Assembly: GCA_964036315.1 (NCBI GenBank)
Contig: OZ038498.1
Span: 4,935,778 to 4,999,777, forward strand
Direction of reading: 5' to 3'
DNA: 64,000 nt
Source: Acanthosepion esculentum
Taxonomy: Eukaryota > Mollusca > Cephalopoda > Sepiida > Sepiidae
Made by a program: the position numbers and the translations under genes. The notes beneath the pieces were generated by a model. The model saw nothing but the letters and a program-made list of their open reading frames with translations, was not told the origin of the DNA and made no database searches. Position 1 is the stretch's first letter; the number at the start of each line of letters is the position of its first letter. Below are positions 1-11,536 of the stretch, piece after piece.

Positions 1-504
1 AGTCGCAGAATAGGTATTTATTTTGCTTACTTATCCTTACTGAGAAATCACCCACAAGCATTGGGCATCCACTGATGCTTGAACGCCTTCCCGGATTGCA
101 CCCATGTGATCAAGTTGCACATCAGTGGACATGCGGAGTTCGGATCAAAACTTGCAGTCGATGTGGGTACTGCTTTGTAGGGGCAGGGGTTGGGAAGTTT
201 CAGAATAAATGAATTCAACACGTGTAGAATTCTTATATATCTACATAGAATGAGAGAAAAATTCAAGAAGAGAAAAATATATTTTTGTGTGTATACAGCT
301 AGACAAAAAAAATAATGAATGAGAAACAAAAACACTTAAGCGATTACTGGGTGCATGTCATGTGGTTTGGTTGAAATTAAGTCAGTTTGGGGCAAGACGC
401 ATCTTTTCGCTATCACATTCTAGAGCAAAAAATGGTTTATATCCCTTCCTTTTATGGTGCTTATTGCCACACCATCTAGTAGGTGTTAAGAAAGCTTACG
501 GTCA

Positions 505-865
505 CATCATATTGAAACACTAGTTCACCAAAGTTAAGTAATGTCAAGCCTGCTCAGTACATAGATGGGTGACTGCTTGGGAATATCAGGTGCTGTAAAC
601 TTGGATGTGCAGGTGGTGTAATGTATAATGGCTCAGAATTGTTAATCAGAGAGCCAAGTTCCTATTCTCATTGGGTTCATTATATTCACTTACTGGGAAA
701 TACCATTGGGAAAAGTATGAACCCACCTCTTCTCCCCACTAGCTATGGGTTAATTAGTAAAACTTGCATCATTAAATCGTTATCAAAAAAAAAAAATTCT
801 TACAATCTTTAAATATTTTTTGCCTTTAAATAACCTGCAATTGTTTGATAAGCTGTAGAAAACCA
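505..865 (+). repeat. 5S rRNA-derived SINE, copy 1
   Basis: The head resembles the second half of 5S rRNA: AAGTTAAGTAATGTCAAGCC, then GATGGGTGACTGCTTGGGAA and CAGGTGCTGTA. This includes the internal pol III A-box and C-box regions of 5S genes. A non-5S body follows, with the tail block ATGGGTTAATTAGTAAAACT and the end TTGATAAGCTGTAGAAAA. A second copy at 58600-58840 shares both head and tail, so the 5S part belongs to the element and is not a stray pseudogene. Confidence 0.8.
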
Positions 866-1200
866 AAAAAAAAGAAAGGGTGTTAAGAGAAGTTCCCTGG
901 CAGACAAGATGGTGTAATTCCACAAACTAAAAGAATACTTCAAAACAAAACTATTCTATCTTCACAACAACAAAAAAATTATTAGATTTTCCAATCTTAG
1001 GACTCGTGCTTTATCTTATGATTTTAAAGACATTTACTAAAGTAAATGTATATGGGCAATGATAATTTTTATTGAGAAATTTACTTACTAGAGATTACTG
1101 TTTCATTTGTATAAACACGAGAAATAAAGAAAATATGTATCCTGTTTAATACATCGTTGAGTCCCCATCATTTTTAAAATATCCTTTTTTCTAATTACAG

Positions 1201-1355
1201 CCACAGAATCCAAAACAGCAACATTTTTTTTGATGTTCCTGATCACAAATGGCCTATTATTTATTCCCCACGCTATGACATCAGCTTCATGTATCTGGAA
1301 AAACTGCATCCATTCGACTCAAAAAAATGGAACAAAACCCATAAATTTCTTAAAG
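1201..1355 (+). CDS. HDAC11: HDAC11 exon A, N-terminal part (partial CDS)
   Basis: The acceptor is TTTTCTAATTACAG ending at 1200 and the donor is GTAAG from 1356. Codons run from 1202 to 1354. One base at the 5' end belongs to a codon begun in an unseen exon, and the final g is completed by the next exon. It encodes 51 residues, including [20 protein letters not shown] and [10 protein letters not shown], which align with the start of human HDAC11 (WPIVYSPRYNITFM). About 16 residues precede the conserved Trp, as in human (15), so the missing upstream coding part should be very short. Confidence 0.97.
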
Positions 1356-4300
1356 GTAAGTTTTCATACAATTTTTTTTTTTTTTGTATCATTTCACCCC
1401 AGTAAGACAATAAAGCCACTAAGACATGAGGTTTACAGATTGTGAAAGAATATAAGAAAAGAAAAAAACATTAAGGTGCAAGGACAATAAAAGAACAGGA
1501 ATCAATAAGACAGAAGATAATGATTGACTTTGCATTTAAAATTTTGAAAATCAAACTGACTGGAAAGCAAGAAGCCAGAACACAGGCGTGAAAAGAAACT
1601 GTTAGCAAAGAACTTACGTTTACATCTAGCCATTTCAACTGTAAAATGATGAAACCTTGCCACCAATCTAGTACTGTGCCCAAATTCATAAAGTCTAAGT
1701 ACCATAGAGGAGAGTTCATCACAACAATTAGCATAAAAGTATTTTAAAAGACAGGGAAGCTATGTTGCAGCTGTGGGAAAGTGACTGAAGCAAAGATGCC
1801 AGGTCAGGACCAATAACATTGCAGATTCTTCTTTGGATTTTTATCAAGAATCTGTAAATATATAGCATGAGCACCAGACCATATGTGGCAGCAATATTCA
1901 AGGCATGGAGGAATGGTAGACTTATAAATATGCAAGATAGATTCTAGCAAGAAAAATTGGTTAGCATGACACTGAACCAACTTTTCTAGCAGCAGACCTA
2001 GCAGTTGATTCAATATAATCTTTCCACTTCATGTCAGTGGAAAATATTAGATTGAGAAGGCACAATGAGTCACTCTCTTGGTGGTTAGCATCAGCCATAC
2101 TGATTGGAAGGCAGAAAGGATTCTCTTAAATGATCAAAAGAGAGCAGTTTTGTTTTGGAGGCACTAAAATTAACAAGCTATTCTTTGCCTCAATTTTATA
2201 AAAACTTATTGAAAAATGTTATTGTTGCTTATTTAACTTAGTAATTTTCAATAACCTCATAATAATTATATTTCTGAAAACAATTATTTTTTTTGCCTCA
2301 GTTTTAACATTTTACAAAGCAATGACTGAAAAGAAAAAGCAACATTAACTTGCCAATGGTTATTTATCATTTGACTTTATTGCATAGCTCATGTGCATTT
2401 TCTAGTGACATAGAATCATTAATGGATCTGTGGGTTGTCAGGTGATAGTCAAGGAATTTATGAAAAAGTTGGAAAATTATGCATCACACAGGTATGTACA
2501 AGTGTATGAATGTTTTTACAACTTTTATTTCTTTTCTGAGTAACATTAGAAATGTTAAACTAAACCGTTCATTTTTCTTAAATTTTAGATGGCAAATTAC
2601 TGAGAGATGACACCACCATAGAACCTCTAGAAGCCTCAGAAAATGACTTGTTAGTCGTACATTCACTTGATTACCTACGGTCATTAAAGGTATTCACATA
2701 ATTTTCTCATTTTTGTTGTTTGACACAAATTTATGAATTAAGAATTTTTGTTTACTTTCATTTCATACTTTCAAGTCTTATTTTTGTTTTTAAATGACTT
2801 TATTTGGCCTGACCTAAGTAGACTTATCACATAGACACAGTCGAATAATAATTCACAGCCAACTATATATTAATCATACTAAGATTTTAGTTGAAAGGAT
2901 TTAGTGGTTGTAGTTTTGCTTCATGGTCGCAATTGATTGTCTAATATTTGTCCTAAAGACTTGTATAACAACTTCGACATTTTCATGGTTTCTACTTAAA
3001 ATATTTCTTCAACAAAAATTCAATGCAAGAACAAATTTAAAGAAATAAATAAATTTATAAAATTCTTGTCTTAAGAATTGTGAGAATATGCAAAGGATTC
3101 TATGAAATTATTATTTTTTTGTTAATTTTCAGTTTTCTTAAATGCTTGTCATAAATCTTTGCTTCGTTTCTTGTATCTTTATAGTAACAGATTATTATAC
3201 AAGGGTAGCTCAATGAGTTTGTAGCCTGATGCAGTTATTTTGAGAGAGAATTTTGATCTAAAATGTTTACTGTATGTTTAATCCCTAATGGAGAATTTTT
3301 TAATTAAGTGCACTGACAAGAAAAGAAATTACAGCAATCCTTCAATTAGTGTGGCTAACTATAAAACAATACAAATAAATATAAAAATAAATCAATTTTC
3401 AATTACTATGGTTAAATGGAAGAATGTTTTACTGCACTAATTGAGTATGGGTATATAAAAATTTTAGTGCATTAATTAAAAATGCATTAAGTGAATTTGC
3501 ATTAATCAAGGGATTCCTGTATTGAAGAATAAAAATATGTGTAAAAAAAAAAAAAAAATTTTTTTTTTTTTTTTTTTTTTTACCATTATGCTACAAACTT
3601 ATTTTATGTATAATGAAATTAGAATATTCGAACAGGGATATTGTATTTTTGAAAACTGAAAACAATTTGATTAAATTTTCCCTAAAGCTATCTTAGGTAA
3701 AAATAATATTAAATTTATATTAAAAGGAATTGTTTTGCAGATATTCTGGCTCAAATATTCACCTTTTCATCCAACATTTTAACTGATTTTAAAGTAATTT
3801 TCAGGTTCTTCATAAAATTTAGAATATTAGTTTTTAAGATAAAAATAATTTTTTTTAAGGACTCAAGAAAATAATGATTCATTGAAATCTGAATTTTGAT
3901 TTAAATAAGTCTGATAATTTTTAAAGTGTTTCTCAAACTCAGAATGATAACGTAGATGCTAATAAGTATATTAAACATGGTGATGAGCTTTCTCTGCTGA
4001 TTATGAAATCTTAGAGGCATAGCATTATTTATTTTTCATAGTCTTTGGAACTTTAAAGCTGTGAGATTATTCACGCTTTCAAACAAAAACCTTGCCTCCT
4101 TATTAATAGCAAGATATTTTAGAAAAAATTAATTTTCATGTTGCTGTCTGCTTTAGAGCATCACTTATTAAACTAGCTCCTTTGATATTATTATAGAGAG
4201 TTTAATTCTCACAAAGTGTCCCACTAAATTCAACATTGTACCAGACTAAAGGTATCTTTTAGTAAATATTAAATGAGTGCTATGCCATAGAGTAATGGTT

Positions 4301-5549
4301 AAATGGTTAGTTTGTAGATTATTACTAGTACAGTAAGTTCAATCCTCATTGGGCACTTTATACATGTGGCTTCATTTCAAACTTCCCTAAATATTGAGGT
4401 AAATTCTTGTGCAGTTTTTGAGACTTCACAATATCGGTAAATTATATGTTTACTATCATTTACTACCTGATTAGCATAATACCTGTAAAACAAATAGTAG
4501 AATTATTTACATATGGTTCAGTACTAAGGTCAAAGTGTAGTATCTGCCCTCAGTCAGATAAACTACATTTTATCTCTTAATTGTGTCTCTATCTGTGGAC
4601 AGAGCACATCTGAAAATATTGGCCGCTCTCAGGGAAACAGCATCCAGCAGCAGTACCTCCCTCATTGCACTAAAGTATGGTAATGCCAATACAACCAAAG
4701 TTTATGGTGGCTGGGCTATTTTAGGACCGGGTCCAGGTGCACACAGTCAGGCTCCCCACATTAAATTGACCCAGCATGGAGGGTGGCAGCAGATAAACTA
4801 CTTTTTATCTCTCAACTGTTTTTCTTCCTTCAGATAGAACACAACAAATAAATGAGGGATGTCTGGTCCTGGGGATTCCGACCTTGTAGCAGTACCTCCC
4901 TCATTGCACCAAAGTAGGAGGGTCTGTGGAATGTCAACACCAGTGTGACATTGGTTGTGGGGACTGGGGAATTTTTTAACTTGTCCCATGTGCACCCACT
5001 TTAAACCTGTCTTGAGCAATATCCCATTCACTGTGGTGAGGGAGGGACAAGTAAATACCAGGTGTGGTATCCATTTTCATCTCTCTGTGTTTCTGTCTTC
5101 AGTCAGTTCCCAGAAGAAATTTGAGGCAAGCCTGGTCCTGGAGATATCAACCCTACAACAGCAACTCCCCTTCATTGCACAAAAGAGGGTCGAGGTGGAT
5201 ACTAACATCATGATAACTGGACAATTTTTGTCTTTGCCCCGTATGTATTCATATGGCCACGATCAAAGCATAGTATCTGTTCACTTTGCCAAAGATTGGT
5301 GTTGCTTCTCAACATTTCTACTGAGGATTAGATTAATATCTGTGTTCAGTAAAGTGTTATATATATGAACAGGGGGAGGTAAAAGTGGGTATACAGTAAT
5401 GAAAAATAAAATATCCTTTATACAGCCCCCAGAAAAGATAAGTCCATGATGGTGAGATCCAGCAAACTTACTGTATACCTGCTTTTGCAGTTCACCCTCG
5501 TGTGTGTGTGTTTATCTCTCTCTATATCTATCTATCTATCTATCTATCT

Positions 5550-5626
<77 letters not shown>

Positions 5627-5811
5627 GCACAGAGAGCTGAGTTCAAATTCCAGTCAAAAAGTGTGGTTGGTTCTGCACAAAACCTTCAGCACTATAATCA
5701 AATCATATATTCAGGTGTTGGCTGTCAGTTCCTAGGAACTGAGTTGCTTGACCCTCATACGCCAATAATGATGTTGGAATCCAACACACACACACACACA
5801 CACACGTACGT

Positions 5812-5861
<50 letters not shown>

Positions 5862-7705
5862 AGGTAATGAAGGGTTTGGTAATCCGTGTGGATAATTCCA
5901 AAGAGGATGTAATCCAGAGAGCTCAATGCAAAATCAGGGCAAATATTAATTAAATAATTAAGAAATAGATAACCTTAAGTTTCCATGACTATAATTAATT
6001 TCCCCAGAAAATATATTTTTTCTGGTTCATCAGGCCAAATCTCTAGTTACAAAAGCTTTTGTAACTAGACATGTGACCTGATGAGCCAGGAAAAATATAT
6101 TTTCTGGGGAAATAAATTATAGTCATGGAAACTTAAGGTTGCCTATTTCTTAAGTATTTAATTAATTTTATATATATATATATATATAGGTAGGTAGGAA
6201 TGTGTGTACACGGCTATATGTATGTATGCACGTGCAAATATATATATGTTGTTGTGTATGTGTGTATACATGTGTTTTTGAACATAGAAATATAGGTCCT
6301 TGCTAGATTAAATAATCGTTATTTTTTTATATGTCTATATTAGACTTGTAACCTGTAGTCGATATTACTTTTTTCAAATTTTCTTGATTGCACAGTGGTC
6401 TTTTTATAAATGCCCTTCTGTTTTAGTTGCATCCCCCATCTCCCCTCCCTTTTTTTTCTTTCCTCTCTCATCTTCTGATCTTTAAGTGTAGATTATATCG
6501 TCTATTGTGTGCGTATGTCACGACAAAATGTATACTCATTTCCGGTGTCGATCTTTAATTTATTTTAGGTCAGCGATTCAGAAATGTATTAGACATCCGA
6601 GAATATTCCTATTTATTTGTATCTCGCTCACTTAAACCGTCTTTGACTCCCCTCTTTAAAACTTCTCTCTGTTAAATTTTAATCCCTACCTTCACCTTTA
6701 GACCTACCTGTCCTTCTCTCGTCTGTTACCCCTCCCTATAGTTTTCATTTACTCTCACATTCGTCCCACACTCTCACTAAATTTTATTTTTTATTCCCGG
6801 AGTTGTTTTTTCTGTTTTCTTTTTGAATTTGTAGGTCTGATGAATTGGATCGTATTTACGATTCCAATGGAATAAATTATGACCATGAAATATTAATGTT
6901 TAAGCCTTTTTATTATATCCTTACTGTGTCCTGGACATTGAGTTCTACCTGGATTCTATCCTCTTGGAATTATTTTTTATATATATATAATGAAAACAGA
7001 CAACTTTAAGGGTCCAGTGGTTATAATTTATTTCCCCAGGAAATTTCTTTTATCATTAGACCATGCTTCCAAGGATGAAAAAATGAATTTAAACTTACAT
7101 ATATTTTTTATACACTTTTGAGGGGTAGTATTAAGTTGATGTAAGGTGATATAGAGAGTGGTGAGAGAGATGGTGACAGATATGGTTGAAATTAGAGAGG
7201 GAAGGGAGAGATAGGAATTTATTTTTATTACTATATGTGAGGAAGTGGGGGTAAGGACCAGACATTGACCTATTTAATAGGTCATCTCACAGGTAACGAT
7301 ATAGAGAGAAAAAAGGAGAAGATGTAAGGAATAAGAGGTAGAATTTAAGGAAAGAAAGGGGAATAGAGAATTGGAAAGTGAAATTAAAAGAATTAATCTA
7401 TGTCGGCATATAATGGCTAATTTTGAAAAACTCAGAATTATATATATTTTTTATATTTTTCGGTAACGTGTGATAGTAATTTAAGTGTTTTAATTTCTCA
7501 ACAATTTAAACTAGGAAATAAATATAATTTGAATATAAAATCAATAAACAAAAAATATTACTATTTTTAATATTTTTATTATTGTGAATAACAGTTAAGG
7601 AGTAATATTTCCTAATTAAAATCTAAGTCATCAAATCTAATTTGAAACTATTTTGAAAAGAAACAAGATTTAATGGTAATAATAAAATATTATCTTTACA
7701 CTTAA

Positions 7706-7749
<44 letters not shown>

Positions 7750-8600
7750 TACATACACACCACATACGTATATGCATAAATATGGGGAGGATAACAGAAA
7801 ATGTGTACGAAGCCACAATCTCCACCAAAGAGAATGTAAAACAAAAAAAAATGTTCTATATCTGCTGGGAATTGGAAACAGCACTTCTACAACCATCGCC
7901 ATTCCTTCACAAATGAATCCCAAAGACACCAGACAGCACTATCAAAATAGTATTGGGATCTGTTGGAAAATGGCTCCACCCCACAGGTGCAATGGAGAAT
8001 TGTCTCTAGAGCTCAAACTCCTAAAAACTTTAGAGACAGATGTGACCTCTGCATTATAGAGAAAATCCTGATAATCAAGCATAATGATCCTGAAGAATTA
8101 CTCAACCAACACAATGAGATGATCTTTAAATGCAGACACAGAAATTATCTCAAAATAACTAACTACATCTAAAAAAAAACCGCAAAAAATACTGGTAAAT
8201 TCTGAAAGTCTAAATTATCTATATTTGAAATAATACCCAATGTCTCTCTATACAAATTCTATAATTTATATTATATATGCATTTGTATATGGACATATGT
8301 GTGTTGATATGTATCCTTATAATAAGGCTAATATTTATAGGTGTCCATATGGTAATTACAAGCATACACATATGTTGGTGTATGTAGATGTTTATTATCG
8401 GAAGTATCTATTTGGTTGTATTTAGATGTGAGGTTGCTTGTATGCGCGTACACGCGTACATACATGTGTATGTGTATATATATATATATATATATCTATA
8501 TATATGTGTGTGTGTGCATGTATGTGTGTGTGTGTGTGCATGTATGTGCATATATGGGTATGCATGTGTGTATATATGTATGCATATATGTGCATATATA

Positions 8601-8633
<33 letters not shown>

Positions 8634-11468
8634 TGAACGATAAAAATTATTAAAAAAATAAATTAAAATCTTCAGACATACTGGGTTGTAGATTAATATT
8701 CTTGTTTTTATTATTATTATTTCATTTAGATTCCTTGACTAGTTTCGGCCAACATGTCCATCATTGGGAGAAATAAATGTTTCTGCTTGCTGGTAGCAGT
8801 AAACTACAGAAATGAATGTCTTGATGGAGAAAGTGAACTTTTGTCTGTAGTTTTCATTTGTTTTTTTATCTTTTTAACATGAGTTTATTGACATTCCTTG
8901 TGTTGGTCAAACAGTCTTTTTTAAGTTGTCATTTGAGATAAGAGCTGGATGGATTCATGCTAGTTTGATATTCCCTCGGTCAGTTCAGCAGTTTTATTGG
9001 TACCTGGAGAGGGGATGGTAACTCTGTGTGTGTGTTATTTAGTTTTTAGGGAGTGAGTGAGTATGATATGTGTTAGCTTGTATATTGCTATGGGTGTGTG
9101 TTATCATTTGGCTCATTAGGAAAGTGAGTGAGTATGATGTGTGTAAGTGTGAGGCCTCAACACCTCCGTAAGCATGTCTGTTTTGTATGGGTGTGAAATG
9201 TGGGTAGGTTTTGATTTGTAGGGTTATGTGTTACTACTATCTATATTGTTAAATTTATGGTTTAGCCCGGCTGGAAACAGCGTTTGTAAACGTTGTATCC
9301 ACTTATTTTCATGGAACTCTAAAATCTTTCTAATGTTATCTGCTTTGGGCTTTTCTATTCTCTCAATTATAGTGAATTTGGCATGGGTTTTGAAGTCGTG
9401 TTTTTCTATGCAGAAATGTTGTTCTACAGGTAATAATTTTTCATGGGGAGTCGACTTAATTCAATTGCGATAATTATTAATTCTGTAGTGAAAGGGCCAT
9501 TCAGATTTTCCTACATATTGTTTCCGGCATAGTGTGCATTCTAGGAGGTAAATTATGTTATGACTTCTACAGTTAGTCGTGGTAGATTTTGAAAGTAGAT
9601 TTAGTGACTGAGCTAGTGAATGAATTTGTGTGTTTAACGTGGTTGCAGCATAAACTTCTTTTGTTGTTACATGGTTGGGAAAATCCTGTTGTTTTTGTTG
9701 TTAGTTTATCACGGATTACCTTGTCCCCTAAAATGTGGTTACTATCTATGATTTCTTTTAGGTTCTTAGGTCTACGATATGCTAGAAGGCCGGGTTCCTT
9801 AAATAGTTTTTTTAGGTCTGGTTTGAGATGTAGTATTTCCCAGCGACTTTTGATTATTTGGGATAGTGGAGGCAGAGTGGGGTTGAAAGTGGTTACTAGA
9901 GGAATGCGGCTACATTTAATCTTGTACATTAGGGTGTTTTCTCTAGGTGTGGAAATTGTTTTATTTATTTGTTCCCTGATTAGGTGTTGTTTATAGCCAC
10001 GTGTTGTGAATTGATGCTCCAGATTTTCAATGTGTTTGTTTAATTCTTCATTGTGGGAACATATCCTTCTGAGTCTAAGTGCTTGTGAATAGGGAAGGTT
10101 CTCTTTGAGGTGTTTAGGGTGGGAAGACTTAAAGTGTAGATAGTTGTGTCAGTGATTTTAGTGTGTAGTGTCGTTTGTAGTTTCCTGTTTTCATCTATGT
10201 AAATGCGTGTGTCTAAAAATGTTACTGATGTTTTGGATTTTTCATAGTCAAACTTAATTGAGTTGTGCAATGTGTTTAGGGTCATGAGGAATTGGGTGAG
10301 TTTGTCGTCACTGCTCGTGTATACAAAGAATATATCATCGATATATCTTGCATAGAATACGCAGTCGTTACCAATGAGGGGATAGATATGGGTCTCCTCA
10401 AATTTTCCCATGAATATTGTAGCATATGAAGGAGCTGCAATGGTGCCCATGGCACAACCTCTTATTTGAAGGTAGTGTGCTCCATTGAAGTTGAAAGTAT
10501 TAAATGTAAGAATATGCTCCATGAGTTTTATGATAACTTCTGTGGGAGGTTCATGTTTTCTTCTTTTAGTAAGTGCTTCCTGAAGGGCGGTTAGCCCTTC
10601 GATGTGGTTAATTTTGTTTAGTAGATCTGTTGTGTCTCTGATGTAGGATTTTACTTCCTTATTAAATGTAAAGATAATATTATTACCTTCAAAACTTGTT
10701 TCTTTCCAAAATAGTTTCAAATTAGATTTGATGACTTAGATTTTAATTAGGAAATATTACTCCTTAACTGTTATTCACAATAATAAATATATTAAAAATA
10801 TTAATATTTTTTATTTATTGATCTTATATTCAAATTATATTTATTTCCTAGTTTAAATTGTTGAGAAATTAAAACACTTAAATTACTATCAAACGTTACC
10901 GAAAAAATATAAAAAAATATATATAATTCTGAGTTTTTCAAAATTAGCCATTATATGCCGACATAGATTAATTCTTTTAATTTCACTTTCCAAATCTCTA
11001 TTCCCCTTTCTTTCCTTAAATTCTACCTCTTATTCCTTACATCTTCTCTTTTTTTCTCTCTATATCGTTACCTGTGAGATGACCTATTAAATAGGTCAAT
11101 GTCTGGTCCTTACCCCCACTTCCTCACATATAGTAATAAAAATAAATTCCTATCTCTCCCTTCCCTCTCTAATTTCAACCATATCTGTCATCATCTTTCT
11201 CACCACTCTCCATATCACCTTACATCAACTTAATACTAATCCTCAAAAGTGTATCAAAAATATATGTATGTTTAAATTCATTTTTTCACCCTTGGAAGTG
11301 TGGTCTGATGAGCCAGGGAAAAAGAAATTTCCTGGGGAAATAAATTATAACCACTGGGCCCTTAAAGTTGTCTGTTTTCATTGATTTAATTGCTCTGATT
11401 TAACATTGAGCTTTCTGGATTGCATCCTCCTTGGGATTATCCATACAGATTACCAAGATTTTCATTAC

Positions 11469-11536
<68 letters not shown>

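Larger units (their letters stand above)
5860..6165. mobile_element. PLE terminal foldback unit with back-to-back hammerhead-like motifs
   Basis: Two arms (about 5966-6041 and 6070-6152) are imperfect inverted copies of the terminal sequence of the PLE family at 6989-11382. They meet at a perfect 28-bp palindrome, 6042-6069, centred on AAAAGCTTTT. The left flank (GGTAATCCGTGTGGATAATT) also matches the reverse of 11390-11460. Confidence 0.75.

Noticed and set aside
505..620. A true 5S rRNA gene or plain pseudogene
   Set aside because: Only part of 5S is present, it diverges in the 5' third, and it is joined to a tail shared with other loci, so it is a SINE head.
4583..5368. Frames of 84 and 137 codons as possible exons
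   Set aside because: They follow a diverged tandem repeat, shift frame between units and show no family motifs.
5446..5953. Overlapping open frames rich in Ser-Leu and Ile-Tyr
   Set aside because: They are translations of TC and TA microsatellites. Similar cases at 7702-7929, 8388-8653, 11420-11644, 17392-17607, 31128-31397, 34778-35134 and 35869-36132 were dropped for the same reason.
9228..9996. + strand open frames of 81 and 135 codons
   Set aside because: They are antisense to the PLE endonuclease region, which has recognisable motifs on the minus strand.
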